Positions 1-8,270 of a DNA stretch of 64,000 bases are shown here, in pieces (the stretch's first letter is position 1; each line of letters starts with the position of its first letter). The DNA lies in the NCBI RefSeq assembly GCF_000403645.1, contig NC_021313.1, positions 2,871,014-2,935,013 of the forward strand, in the 5' to 3' direction. The notes beneath the pieces are model-generated. The model was not told the origin of the DNA, did not search any database, and worked only from the letters and a program-made list of their open reading frames with translations. The stretch comes from Salinarchaeum sp. Harcht-Bsk1 (GTDB taxonomy: Archaea > Halobacteriota > Halobacteria > Halobacteriales > Salinarchaeaceae). Position numbers and translations under genes: made by a program.

Positions 1-714
1 GCGGTCCTCGCCGACGCGATAGAGTCCATCGGCTTCGAGTGCACGCGCTGTGGTGGCTGCTGCAAGGGTGAGACCGACGAGCCCCACACGGCGACGGTGT
101 TCCCCGACGAGGTACGGCGACTCCAGGCGAGCGCGGTGGCGGCTGACGGCGACGACGTCGATGACGACGACGGTGACCAGACCGAGTACGACTGGCGTGA
201 CGTCGCGCGCCCGATGCCGTATGGCCTCACAGACGGCCCGGACGGACTCGAGGGAGAGACCTTCGAGTGGGCGCTCCAGACCGACGCCTGCGGGGACTGC
301 CGGTTTTACGAGGAGCCTTCGGATGCGTCCGGTGCCGCTGGGCAGGATCGATCCGACGACGAACGCGGTGCGGACCAGCCCGGCAACGGGTACTGCACCG
401 TCCACGAGGACCGCCCGCTCATCTGCGAAACCTATCCGTTCAGCGTCGCGCTCGGTGGGACGAGCCAGCCTATGGGCGAGGCCGTCGACGCGGAGGGGAT
501 CGTCCGCGCCCACGAGTGTGAAGGGCTCGGGCGGGACATCGCCCGAACCGACGCCGAGGAGCTCGCGATGGCGCTCCGGGAGCGAGCCATCCGGGAACTC
601 GAGGAGGCAATCGCGGTGCGCGACGCGTACGAGCCGATGCCGGCCGGTCCCGGCGAGATCGTCGTCCACGATTCTGAGGGGCCAAAGCGTTCGGACGGTA
701 CGTCATTTGAATGA
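1..714 (+). CDS. YkgJ-family cysteine-cluster protein, 5' partial
   Basis: The frame is open from the first base of the window to TGA at 712-714, so the start codon lies upstream and 237 codons are visible. Cysteines are arranged in three clusters: CTRCGGCC at visible residues 14-21, CGDC at 97-100, and a CTVHEDRPLIC-type segment at 132-142 followed by ETYPF. This pattern is typical of the YkgJ / UPF0153 family, a putative zinc- or iron-chelating domain of unknown reaction. A run of Asp residues sits between the first two clusters. The gene is followed 69 bases later by the TRAM protein on the same strand. The family call is firm; a biochemical role cannot be given. Confidence 0.85.
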   Translation, partial: AVLADAIESIGFECTRCGGCCKGETDEPHTATVFPDEVRRLQASAVAADGDDVDDDDGDQTEYDWRDVARPMPYGLTDGPDGLEGETFEWALQTDACGDCRFYEEPSDASGAAGQDRSDDERGADQPGNGYCTVHEDRPLICETYPFSVALGGTSQPMGEAVDAEGIVRAHECEGLGRDIARTDAEELAMALRERAIRELEEAIAVRDAYEPMPAGPGEIVVHDSEGPKRSDGTSFE

Positions 715-783
715 TCACTGAATCCAGTGAAACGTCGACAGAATTTTAGTCGACGCCGCCAAGAGCGCGAATGGAGATCTACT

Positions 784-1191
784 GTGCAAATCTCTGAAAA
801 GCTATTGTGTCTGTTCAGCGCGGAGATCGAATCTGACGGCGACCGCTACGTCGTCGAAGTACCGAAGCGAGAACTCGAAACCGGCTCGATCGAGGACGGT
901 GAGACGTACCGCGTCGCCCTCATCGCCGGCGACGAGGACGAGTCACCGGCTGCACGAGACAGCAGTGCGCCTGCGGCCGACGTGGCCTCGGATCAGCCCC
1001 AGCCGCCGGTGGAGGTCGGCGAGACGCGCTACGTCGAGATCGAAGACATCGGCAAGCAGGGCGACGGTATCGCCCGCGTCGAGCGCGGCTACGTGATCAT
1101 CGTGCCGGGCGCGGAAGTCGGCGAGCGCGTGAAGGTCGAGGTCAGCGAGGTCAAGTCGAACTTCGCCGTCGGCGAGATCATCGAGGCCTGA
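784..1191 (+). CDS. TRAM domain protein
   Basis: Protein of 135 aa ending in a TRAM domain (about residues 78-135, GETRYVEIEDIGKQGDGIAR... then VPGAEVGERVKVEV), a small beta-barrel that binds RNA. The N-terminal half (QISEKLLCLFSAEIE...) is a haloarchaeal extension followed by an acidic linker. An in-frame ATG-independent longer reading from 727 exists, but the GTG at 784 is chosen because the earlier residues are basic, unlike haloarchaeal proteins, and QISEKLLCLF is the usual beginning of this family. Stand-alone TRAM proteins are proposed to act as archaeal RNA chaperones or in tRNA/rRNA modification; that role is inferred from the domain only. Confidence 0.85.
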   Translation: MQISEKLLCLFSAEIESDGDRYVVEVPKRELETGSIEDGETYRVALIAGDEDESPAARDSSAPAADVASDQPQPPVEVGETRYVEIEDIGKQGDGIARVERGYVIIVPGAEVGERVKVEVSEVKSNFAVGEIIEA

Positions 1192-1230
1192 AGCGCCGCT
1201 CACGAGCCGCGGTTTGCCGGTCGCGATCGG

Positions 1231-1659
1231 CTACTTCAGTCGTTCCTGCAGGAATGACGGGTGGGCGGCCGTCACGCCGTCGATGGTCAGAATCTCCTCG
1301 CTTATCACGTCACCCAGTTCGTCCCCGTCGCCGGCGCGGACTTCCGCCATCAGCATGTGGTCGCCACTGGAGGTGTACAGCGCCTCGATCTCTTCGAGTT
1401 CCTGGAGCCGTCGCGTCGCCTCGACGTAGCGCTCGCTCTCGACGTCCATTCCCACGAGCGCGATCGACTGTCCGGAGAGCTTCTTGGGGTCGATCTCCGC
1501 GGAGTAGCCGACGATGACGCCTTCGGATTCGAGCTGGTCGATGTACTTGCGCACCGTCGGCTTCGAGACGTCCGCACGTTCCGCAATCTCGCCGTAGGAG
1601 GCTTTCGCGTCGGTCTCCAGGACAGAGAGAATTCGGTCCCGCGTCGACTCGCTACTCAT
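1231..1659 (-). CDS. Lrp/AsnC-family transcriptional regulator
   Basis: 142 aa. Residues about 1-50 form a winged helix-turn-helix (ASYGEIAERADVSKPTVRKYIDQLESEGVI), and residues about 65-140 form the AsnC/RAM ligand-binding domain (ALVGMDVESERY, then YTSSGDHMLMAEVRAGD). The ATG at 1657-1659 is chosen because the family begins MSSESTRDRILSVLE; the reading continues upstream but with arginine-rich, non-haloarchaeal composition. It lies 134 bases downstream of korB on the same strand, so it may be read with korAB or from its own AT-rich promoter (around 1680-1700). RAM-domain regulators usually sense amino acids or 2-oxoacids, which would fit control of the neighbouring oxidoreductase; that link is inference. 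Confidence 0.9.
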   Translation of the reverse strand: MSSESTRDRILSVLETDAKASYGEIAERADVSKPTVRKYIDQLESEGVIVGYSAEIDPKKLSGQSIALVGMDVESERYVEATRRLQELEEIEALYTSSGDHMLMAEVRAGDGDELGDVISEEILTIDGVTAAHPSFLQERLK

Positions 1660-1793
1660 CACAACATGTGTTGGCGCTGCAGCAAAAATATCTTTTCGAA
1701 TGCGAAATCCGTCGCGTGCCGGCTGCTGCGTCGCTGGCAATGCAGCGACGAAACCGCAAAACTGACCGCGGGGAGCGTCGTGGCTCCGCCGAT

Positions 1794-2726
1794 CTACTTG
1801 TGGCGGTCGAGCAGGTCGTAACTGCGCTTCCACTCCGCGTCGTCGTCGAAGTACCGCTCGACGACGGGTTCTTCCGGCATCTCGCCGATCGCCTGCTTCT
1901 CCTCGCTGTAGGACGGACGATCGTCCTTGTAGAAGCGGCCGGTGAGGACGGTCCCCTCGTAGAGGGCGGATTCCGTCTCGTACATCATCTCGGCTGCTTC
2001 CTGGCGGTCGGTGACGTCGAAGTCGTAATCGTCGGAGTCCTGGACGTCCACGTAGGGGACGTACTGCTTGGCGTCCTTGTTCCAGGTGGGACACTGGGTC
2101 AGGAAGTCGACGTGCGCGAAGCCGTCGTGTTCGATCGCCTCGATGAGGATCTCCTTCGCCTGGTTCGGGTTGACGGCTGCCGTCCGGGCGACGTAGGACG
2201 CTCCGGACGTCAGCGAGAGGCTGAGGGGTCGGAGCGGCGACTTCGCCGAGCCGTGAGGCTGGGTCTTGGACTTGTGGCCCTTCGGGCTCGTCGGCGAGGT
2301 CTGGCCCTTCGTGAGGCCGAAGACCTCGTTGTTGAACACGATGTACGTGATGTCGTGGTTCTCCCGGGCGGTGTGGATGAAGTGGTTCCCACCGATGCCG
2401 TAGCCGTCGCCGTCACCGCCGGCCGCGATCACTTCGAGGCCGGGGTTGGCGAGCTTCGCGGCCCGTGCGACGGGCAGCGAGCGGCCGTGGATCGTGTGGA
2501 ACCCGTAGCTGTCGAGGTAGCTGTTGAGCTTGCCGGAACAGCCGATACCGGTACACAGTAGCGTCTCCTCGGGCGTCCTGCCGACCTCGGGCAGTGCCTG
2601 TTTCAGCGCTTTGAGGACCGAGAAGTCACCACAGCCCGGACACCAGGTGGGCTGGGGCTCGATCCCCGGCGTGAACTCGTCGCTTTCGATCTCCCGTTCT
2701 TGGCCGATGGCGTTGAATGCACTCAT
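1794..2726 (-). CDS. korB: 2-oxoacid:ferredoxin oxidoreductase, beta subunit
   Basis: 310 aa. This is the thiamine-pyrophosphate subunit of the enzyme that oxidatively decarboxylates pyruvate or 2-oxoglutarate to an acyl-CoA and reduces ferredoxin, replacing the NAD-linked dehydrogenase in haloarchaea. The iron-sulfur cysteines are visible as WCPGCG (C29, C32), C58 and/or C63, and a later TQCPTW. The TPP/Mg motif is GDGDGYGIG at about 104-112, with NN at about 132-133. It starts 2 bases after korA stops, so the two are one transcript. Length matches the two-subunit archaeal enzymes. Substrate choice (pyruvate versus 2-oxoglutarate) cannot be settled from sequence by eye. Confidence 0.93.
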   Translation of the reverse strand: MSAFNAIGQEREIESDEFTPGIEPQPTWCPGCGDFSVLKALKQALPEVGRTPEETLLCTGIGCSGKLNSYLDSYGFHTIHGRSLPVARAAKLANPGLEVIAAGGDGDGYGIGGNHFIHTARENHDITYIVFNNEVFGLTKGQTSPTSPKGHKSKTQPHGSAKSPLRPLSLSLTSGASYVARTAAVNPNQAKEILIEAIEHDGFAHVDFLTQCPTWNKDAKQYVPYVDVQDSDDYDFDVTDRQEAAEMMYETESALYEGTVLTGRFYKDDRPSYSEEKQAIGEMPEEPVVERYFDDDAEWKRSYDLLDRHK

Positions 2727-2728
2727 GG

Positions 2729-4618
2729 TTAGTCACCCGCTGCAGGCTGGATGGTGGTGTTCGTTCCGGGCGTGTCGCCCTCGCCGTCCTGCTGGGCGTG
2801 GTACCCCTCGACGACCTCCGCGGGCTCGAAGGGGTTGCCGTTGTACTTCAGCAGGCTGGTGAGCTTCGGACCGAAGCGGCCCAGCTCCTTCTGGATCAGC
2901 CCGCGGAACTGCGCGGTCGCGTTCATCTCGACGACCATCGCCTCGTCGACGCTCTCGAGGAACGCTGCGATGTCCTCGGCCGGCAGCGGCATCATCTCGC
3001 TGACGGAGAGCGTCTTGACGTCGTGGCCAGCCTCGTTGAGCCGGTCTGTCGCCTCGAGGACCGTGCCCTGGGAGCTGCCCCAGGTGAGGATCCCGAAGTC
3101 GGCGTCTTCGGGGCCGCGCGTGGTCTGGTTGCTCTCCTCGTCGAGTTCCTCGCGGATCGACTCGAGTTTCTGCATCCGGCGGTCCATCTGCGCGACCCGG
3201 TTCTCCGGGTCCTCGCTGATGTGACCGGCCATGTTGTGCTCGTTCCCGGTCGCGAGGTAGTGCCCTCCCTTCTGGCCGGGCAGCGAGCGCGGGCTCACGC
3301 CCTTCTCCGTCTCGTGCAGGAAGCGATTGAACTTCCCGGAGGGGTCGTGGGCCGCCTCGGCGATCTCCTCCTCGGTGAGGACCGCGCCCGGATCGGGGTC
3401 GGGCTGGCGATCGAAGAAGGACTCCGGCACGTTCCGGTTCTCACCGGAGAGCTTCTGGTCGATGATGACCATCACCGGGATCTGGTAGTCGTAGGCGATC
3501 TGGAACGCGGTGCGGGTCTGCTCGTAGCACTCTTTGATGTTCCCGGGCGCGAACACGACGCGGTTGGAGTCGCCCTGGCTCGTGTAGAGGATGTGCTCGA
3601 GGTCGCCCTGCTCGGGCTTGGTCGGCATCCCGGTGGACGGTCCGGCGCGCATCGCCTCGATGAGGACGAGCGGCGTCTCGGTCATCTCCGCGAGCCCGAG
3701 GGGCTCGCTCATGAGCGCGAAGCCACCGCCGGAGGATCCGGACATGGACTTCACGCCCGCGTGAGAGGCGCCGACGGCGAGCGCGGCCGCCGCGATCTCG
3801 TCTTCGACCTGCTCGGAGATCCCGCCGAAGTCGGGCAGGTTCTGGGACATGATCGTGAACACGTCCGTCCACGGCGTCATCGGGTAGCCGGCGATGAAGC
3901 GACAGCCAGCGTCCAGTGCGCCGTAGGCGACGCCGTTGGACCCCGAGAGCAGGACCTGCTCCTCCTCGTTGGTCCCCGTCGGGACCTCGAGGTCGTGGGT
4001 GTGTTCGAACTCCTCCTTGACGTGGTCGTGGGCAGTCTCGAGGATTTCGAGGTTCTGTTCGAGGATGTCGCCGCTCATGGCGTCCTCCATCAGGTTCTCG
4101 ACCTCGTCGAGGTCCATGTCGAGGAGCGCGGCGGTCGCACCGACGCCCGCCGTGTTGCGCATGACCTCGCGACCGACCTCGCGGGCCATCCCGCGGAGGT
4201 CGATCGGGTAGACGTGCCAGCCTTCCTCCTCGGCACGTTCGTTGAGGTCCTCGACGTCGTCCTCGTCGAGCAGCCCCTCGTCGTAGACGATGATGCCGCC
4301 CTCTCGGAGTTCGTCGAGGTTCTCCTTCAGCGGCTTGACCTCCTCGTTGCCGTAGTAGGCGTCCTCGTCGGGATTCCGGGCGAACGAGTCGCCGAGTGCG
4401 AGCAGGAAGTTGTAGCCGTCGCCCCGCGAGGCTACCTCCTCGTCCGCTGCCCGGATCTCGACGTACGTGTGGCCGCCCCGGATCCGCGACGGATAGTGCC
4501 GGTGCGTGAACACGTTCAGCCCCGAGCGCATCAGCGCTTTCGCGAAGTTCTGACTCGTCGAGTCGATCCCGTCCCCGGAACCCCCTGCGACGCGCCAGAT
4601 GAGTTCGTCGTCAGTCAT
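2729..4618 (-). CDS. korA: 2-oxoacid:ferredoxin oxidoreductase, alpha (gamma-alpha fused) subunit
   Basis: 629 aa. Residues about 1-190 are the gamma domain that binds the acyl-CoA side (WRVAGGSGDGIDS at the start, YPSRIRGGHTYVEIRA), fused to the alpha/pyrimidine-binding domain (GSNGVAYGALDAGCRFIAGYPMTP at about 215). The fusion is the normal haloarchaeal arrangement. ATG at 4616-4618 begins MTDDELIWRV and is directly followed by conserved sequence. korB follows after 2 bases. A 15-bp palindrome lies 67-81 bases upstream of the start and could be an operator. YgfZ, which supports Fe-S enzymes, is the next gene upstream on the same strand. Confidence 0.93.
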   Translation of the reverse strand: MTDDELIWRVAGGSGDGIDSTSQNFAKALMRSGLNVFTHRHYPSRIRGGHTYVEIRAADEEVASRGDGYNFLLALGDSFARNPDEDAYYGNEEVKPLKENLDELREGGIIVYDEGLLDEDDVEDLNERAEEEGWHVYPIDLRGMAREVGREVMRNTAGVGATAALLDMDLDEVENLMEDAMSGDILEQNLEILETAHDHVKEEFEHTHDLEVPTGTNEEEQVLLSGSNGVAYGALDAGCRFIAGYPMTPWTDVFTIMSQNLPDFGGISEQVEDEIAAAALAVGASHAGVKSMSGSSGGGFALMSEPLGLAEMTETPLVLIEAMRAGPSTGMPTKPEQGDLEHILYTSQGDSNRVVFAPGNIKECYEQTRTAFQIAYDYQIPVMVIIDQKLSGENRNVPESFFDRQPDPDPGAVLTEEEIAEAAHDPSGKFNRFLHETEKGVSPRSLPGQKGGHYLATGNEHNMAGHISEDPENRVAQMDRRMQKLESIREELDEESNQTTRGPEDADFGILTWGSSQGTVLEATDRLNEAGHDVKTLSVSEMMPLPAEDIAAFLESVDEAMVVEMNATAQFRGLIQKELGRFGPKLTSLLKYNGNPFEPAEVVEGYHAQQDGEGDTPGTNTTIQPAAGD

Positions 4619-4684
4619 AGGTTTGTGTCACGGCCGCGTGGGCCCGTGCTACTGCGAAAGTTCGTCGCTCCCCAGTAAAGGCTT

Positions 4685-4699
4685 TGCCATAGAATGGCA
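4685..4699. promoter_or_regulatory. Perfect palindrome upstream of korA
   Basis: TGCCAT-AGA-ATGGCA: two exact 6-base arms around a 3-base centre, 67-81 bases upstream of the korA start and 94 bases downstream of the ygfZ-like stop. Its position in the korA leader or promoter region and the nearby Lrp-type gene make a regulator-binding site plausible. It could also be a weak RNA hairpin. No experimental basis. Confidence 0.4.
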
Positions 4700-4792
4700 G
4701 GGAAAGATGGTGATAGTCTCGAATTACTCCGGCAGTATCGCCGTACATTTTGGGTCGAGCGGACGGGAAGCGGGCGTTCGTCGGGAGTCAGG

Positions 4793-5920
4793 TCAGACGT
4801 ATCGGGGGACGCGCGCTGATCGGTCACTTCCGTCGACGAACGGGAGCGTCACGATTGTGGCCGCCACTGCCTCCCCGGCGACCCGAACCGACAACGCTCT
4901 GTTTTCCTCGGTCGATTCGGCGTCGGGTTCGAAACCGCCATCGAGGTCGGCGGCTACGACCGCCATCGCGATCGTCGCGTCGAGCGTCGGTGATTCCATG
5001 ACTCGCGTGAGTTCGCCGACCGCCGCATCGCCGTCCATCACGGCGGCGCCGGCCTCCGGCACTGCCTCCGCGTCGAATTGGATCCCCACGAGTCGCTCGG
5101 GAGGCCGCCCGCGGTTCTCGATCCGGGAGACGACCTCCTGGCCGACGTAGCAGCCTTTCTCGAAGTCGAGCGCGTTCCGGACGCCGACGACGTTCGGGAG
5201 CCGTCCGTCGAGTTCGCTGGCAAAGAGCGGCGTTCCGGCCTCCAGCGTCAGCGTGTCCCAGGTCTTCCAGCCGAACGGCGCCGCGTTCAGGCCCTGGTTC
5301 ACGAGCACGTCGAAGACCTTCTCGGCCGAGTCGGCTGCGCAGACGACCTCGTAGCCTTCCTCGCCGGTCGGGGCGTCGGTCCGGAGCACCGTCACGCCGA
5401 CGTCGTCGAACTGTCCGCGGTCGAACGTCAGCCGCTCGTCCGGGGGCGTGCCGTTCGTGAACACGCTCGCGACCTTCTCCGTCGCCTTCGGACCGTGGAC
5501 GCCGAACACGCCGAACTCCGCGGTTGCGACCTCGAAGTTCACGTCCTCGATGAACGTCTTGTCCGTCCACTCCGCGGCGAGGGACTCGGCCTCACCGGGC
5601 GGAACGAAGACGAGCAGTCGTTCGCCCGCGTGGTAGACGTACATGTCCGTCCGGATCTTCCCATCGGGATCGAGCAAGAGCGCGTACGAACCGTCGCCTT
5701 CCGCCGTCGGCACTGCATTGGTCACCGCGTTGTCGACGTAGTCGACCCGATCGTCGCCAGTGACAGAAACGATGCCGTACGCAGCCTCGGTCACCCCGGC
5801 CACGTTCCGCACCGCCGTGACCGTCCGCTCGGGTCGGCCGTAGTCCAGCACGACCGAGCGGCCGCCGCGCTCGGTGAACGTCGCGCCGTGGGCTTCGTGC
5901 ACCGACCGGAGCACCGTCAT
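4793..5920 (-). CDS. YgfZ/GcvT-like folate-binding protein
   Basis: 375 aa. The protein has the tetrahydrofolate-binding fold of glycine-cleavage T-protein and the YgfZ signature KGCYVGQE at residues 255-262, whose cysteine is the hallmark of the YgfZ/IBA57 group. Those proteins use folate to help assemble or repair certain Fe-S enzymes. The C-terminal beta domain (RPPERLVGIQF...) is present. The start at 5920 (MTVLRSVHEAHGATF) is preferred to the longer reading to 5980, which adds arginine-rich sequence. It lies just upstream of korA on the same strand, and KorAB carries Fe-S clusters, so a maintenance role for it is reasonable but inferred. A true aminomethyltransferase is less likely because of the YgfZ motif. 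Confidence 0.88.
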   Translation of the reverse strand: MTVLRSVHEAHGATFTERGGRSVVLDYGRPERTVTAVRNVAGVTEAAYGIVSVTGDDRVDYVDNAVTNAVPTAEGDGSYALLLDPDGKIRTDMYVYHAGERLLVFVPPGEAESLAAEWTDKTFIEDVNFEVATAEFGVFGVHGPKATEKVASVFTNGTPPDERLTFDRGQFDDVGVTVLRTDAPTGEEGYEVVCAADSAEKVFDVLVNQGLNAAPFGWKTWDTLTLEAGTPLFASELDGRLPNVVGVRNALDFEKGCYVGQEVVSRIENRGRPPERLVGIQFDAEAVPEAGAAVMDGDAAVGELTRVMESPTLDATIAMAVVAADLDGGFEPDAESTEENRALSVRVAGEAVAATIVTLPFVDGSDRSARVPRYV

Positions 5921-6042
5921 CGCGCTATCGTCCGACGGCGGGCCCCAAAACACCCGCGATCCGTCGAGTCCCCTCCGCAATCCAGTCGCTCCGTGGATCG
6001 ACGACGGTGCCTTCTAACGAATGGACGTTGGTCGCGAAGCGG

Positions 6043-6345
6043 CTAAAATGGCAGACGGTCGCGGAGCCACTCGACGAAGGACTCGTCGTCGACTTCCTCG
6101 CCGCTTGGCACCACGCGGTCCGCGGGCTTGATCGTCGCGCTGCCGGGGGCTTCCGGCCCGTTCTCGACGACGATCAGGTCGTCTTCCTTGAGCGAGGCGA
6201 GTGCGTCTTCGATCGAGTCGATGTCTGTGGCGACGTGCGTCCGGAGTTCGAACACCGTCATCCCCTCTTCGTGTCTGTCGACCAGCGCTTCGAGGACGGC
6301 GAGCTCGACGTCGCCTCTGTCACGGTACCCCTGCGCGACGGGCAT
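6043..6345 (-). CDS. Small winged-helix protein (DUF6432-like)
   Basis: 100 aa. MPVAQGYRDRGDVELAVLEALVDRHEEGMTVFELRTHV... reads as a MarR-like winged helix: helices at about 10-25 and 28-58 and a wing near DDLIVVENG. I recall this as the haloarchaeal DUF6432 group with moderate certainty. The ATG at 6343-6345 is chosen over the longer frame because upstream residues are proline/serine-rich and unlike the rest. It sits between the ygfZ-like gene and pyrE on the same strand. No target is known; a DNA-binding role is inferred from the fold. Confidence 0.75.
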   Translation of the reverse strand: MPVAQGYRDRGDVELAVLEALVDRHEEGMTVFELRTHVATDIDSIEDALASLKEDDLIVVENGPEAPGSATIKPADRVVPSGEEVDDESFVEWLRDRLPF

Positions 6346-6442
6346 CACTCGAACGTTCGGCGGGGAGGGAATTGACTGTTTGGGCGCGGTGGACAGCGGC
6401 AAAACGAAGCCGCACCGTGGCGGCGAGTTGCTCGCCGGGTAC

Positions 6443-7006
6443 TCAGGAATGCTCGGCGTCTGCCAGCAGGTCCTCGGCGGTCACGAGCGATTCGAGTTCG
6501 ACGTCGTGGTCGGCGAGCAACTCGGCAGCGCCCTCCTGGCGATCGACCACGACGAGCACGCGGTCGACCGTGGCCCCCGCATCTCGGAGCGCCTCGACGG
6601 CGTCGGCGGCGCTCTGGCCAGTCGTCGCGATGTCCTCGAGCACGACGACCTCCTCGCCATCGGCGAGTTCGCCTTCGACGAGGTTCGCGGTGCCGTACTC
6701 CTTGCGCTGTTTCCGGACGATGACGTACGGCCGTCCGGTCTCGACGCTCGTCACCGCGACGAGCGGAACCGCGCCCAGCGCGACGCCGGCGAGTTTGGGC
6801 CCGTCGGCTGCCGACGCTGCGCCGCCGTCGTCTTCGTCGAGTCGGTCGGCGAACGCCTCGGCGATCAGTTCGAGACACTCCGGTGCCGTCTCGAAGCGGT
6901 ACTTGTCCACGTAGTAGTCGCTCGTCCCGCCGTGTGAGAGCTCAAATTCGCCGAACTGGACCGCGTCGGCGTCCCGTAGCGCATCGATGAGCGTCCGGTC
7001 GGTCAT
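6443..7006 (-). CDS. pyrE: Orotate phosphoribosyltransferase
   Basis: 187 aa. Enzyme of pyrimidine synthesis that joins orotate to PRPP to give OMP, in the cytoplasm. The PRPP-binding motif [14 protein letters not shown] is at about residues 120-133, and the flexible-loop segment [16 protein letters not shown] at about 97-112 supplies the catalytic lysines. The ATG at 7004-7006 ([21 protein letters not shown]) follows a TATA-like GTTTATG centred 28 bases upstream, consistent with a leaderless transcript. An Asp/Gly-rich insert (about 57-69) lengthens a surface loop. It is not next to other pyr genes. Confidence 0.93.
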   Translation of the reverse strand: MTDRTLIDALRDADAVQFGEFELSHGGTSDYYVDKYRFETAPECLELIAEAFADRLDEDDGGAASAADGPKLAGVALGAVPLVAVTSVETGRPYVIVRKQRKEYGTANLVEGELADGEEVVVLEDIATTGQSAADAVEALRDAGATVDRVLVVVDRQEGAAELLADHDVELESLVTAEDLLADAEHS

Positions 7007-7030
7007 GCTCACGACTCCGCAGTGCCGTGG

Positions 7031-7037
7031 CATAAAC
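7031..7037 (-). promoter_or_regulatory. TATA-like box of pyrE
   Basis: On the minus strand this reads GTTTATG, 25-31 bases before the A of the pyrE ATG, the spacing expected for a leaderless haloarchaeal promoter. Confidence 0.55.
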
Positions 7038-7139
7038 GACGTGGAACGCCAGCGACGCACTCCTTCCCAGATACGTACGGGTCAGCTATGTAATTCGGTA
7101 ACGTTTAGCAATGCAGCGCCCCTAGCGCAGACGTTCGCC

Positions 7140-7655
7140 ATGGGAGCCACAGCGACACCGACGACGGCGACACCGAAGGCCGATGCACTCCGAACGACGG
7201 TCCTCGCGGGGCTGGTGGCAGGGATCGTGATGGGAGCGATCATGTACGCGGGATCGGACGTCCTCTCGACCATCGGCGCGATCGTCGGCCCCTCCGGCGC
7301 GATCGCCGGGTGGATCCTCCACCTGCTGCTATCGATGGGGTTCGCGGTCGGCTTCGTCCTCCTGCTTGCGACGACGCCCGTCGCATCGGCCTTTCGCGAG
7401 CCAGTCGACACGGCGTTGCTCGGCGTCGCCTACGGCGGCCTGCTCGCGATCGTCACCTGGGGCGTCGTCATCCCGATCTCCCTCCTATCCGGGGGATCCT
7501 TCCCCCTCGGACTGACGCCGAGTGCCACGGTGATGGCACGAATCAGCGTCGTGCTCGGGATCGCGCACCTCTCCTACGGACTCGTCCTCGGAGCGATCGT
7601 CGCGACGCGTCTCCAGCCGCGACCGCTCTTTGCCGACCGGCCCGCCGAAGCGTAG
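7140..7655 (+). CDS. Four-segment integral membrane protein, unknown function
   Basis: 171 aa, hydrophobic with about four membrane segments (roughly 18-37, 50-80, 93-118 and 135-160), glycine/alanine-rich, with short acidic loops. The ATG at 7140 is preceded by an AT-richer stretch containing GTTTAGC. No catalytic motif was recognised. It is transcribed divergently from pyrE. Downstream is a run of imperfect CTCCGCTCGGTCACTGCG-type repeats. I do not recognise the family. Confidence 0.75.
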   Translation: MGATATPTTATPKADALRTTVLAGLVAGIVMGAIMYAGSDVLSTIGAIVGPSGAIAGWILHLLLSMGFAVGFVLLLATTPVASAFREPVDTALLGVAYGGLLAIVTWGVVIPISLLSGGSFPLGLTPSATVMARISVVLGIAHLSYGLVLGAIVATRLQPRPLFADRPAEA

Positions 7656-7672
7656 GGAGTCCGAATCCCCGT

Positions 7673-7803
7673 CTCCGCTCGGTCACTGCGCTCCGCCACT
7701 CGTCTCCGTCACTTCGCTCCGCTACTCCGCCACACCACCACTCCGCTCGGTCACTGCGCTCCGCTACTCCACTCGATAACTCCACTTCGTCGCTCCGCCC
7801 CGT
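7673..7803. repeat. Degenerate CTCCGCTCGGTCACTGCGCT repeats
   Basis: The 24-base unit beginning CTCCGCTCGGTCACTGCGCT is present exactly at 7673-7696 and 7741-7764. Between and after them are shortened, diverged forms (CGTCTCCGTCACTTCGCTCC, CCACTTCGTCGCTCCG). The block fills the space between two convergent genes (stops at 7655 and 7803). It could be a transcription-termination or expanded simple-repeat region; no coding function is apparent. Confidence 0.7.
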
Positions 7804-8270
7804 CACTCCACTCCTGCGTACCGTCGCAATTCGGCCGCAGCCTCGTCGCTGTAATCGAGTGGGGATCGCGCCGGGTACACCGGGGCCATCGCCGTCGCCA
7901 CCGACTCGCCGTCGGTCGACCACCGCCGGCCGTGCTCGTGACGCATCCCGAGGCAGTGTCCGACCTCGTGGAGGAGGATCCGTCGGTACCGGGGGTCCTC
8001 CATCCAGTCGCCGTAGGACGCCACGCCGACTCTTCCACCGAGTTCCTCCACCATGCCACCGTATTCCCACGTCACGGCACTCGAACAGACGAGGACCTCG
8101 GCGTCGACGTACTCCCGAGGTCGATGGGACCGCCACCACTCGATGGTCGAGCGGATCGACTGCCCTTGCTCGCCGGGTAGCTCCGCGATCCCGTGTGGCC
8201 CGATCCGACACGTCACGTCCGCTGGAAGGCAGTCGACGATCGCTCGTTGCACCGACTCGCAGGCGAGCAT
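7803..8270 (-). CDS. Secreted-type zinc metalloprotease (matrixin-like zincin), N-terminus uncertain
   Basis: At least 155 aa. The zinc-binding helix HEVGHCLGMRH at residues 101-111 matches the extended metzincin motif HExxHxxGxxH, and M128 in ATAMAP is the expected Met-turn. The first ATG is at 8270, but the frame stays open back to about 8519 and that extension encodes STTRRGFLEVLESASGLAAVGSG, which resembles a Tat signal. No ATG, GTG or TTG is in frame there, so either an unusual start, a frameshift in the GGGGG run near 8430, or decay is possible. Likely an exported peptidase; substrate unknown. Confidence 0.75.
   Translation of the reverse strand: MLACESVQRAIVDCLPADVTCRIGPHGIAELPGEQGQSIRSTIEWWRSHRPREYVDAEVLVCSSAVTWEYGGMVEELGGRVGVASYGDWMEDPRYRRILLHEVGHCLGMRHEHGRRWSTDGESVATAMAPVYPARSPLDYSDEAAAELRRYAGVE

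Noticed and set aside
2717-4678. Long plus-strand open frame of 653 codons across korA
   Set aside because: It is the mirror of korA caused by GC-rich third positions; its Val/Leu/Arg/Asp-rich product has no recognisable motif.
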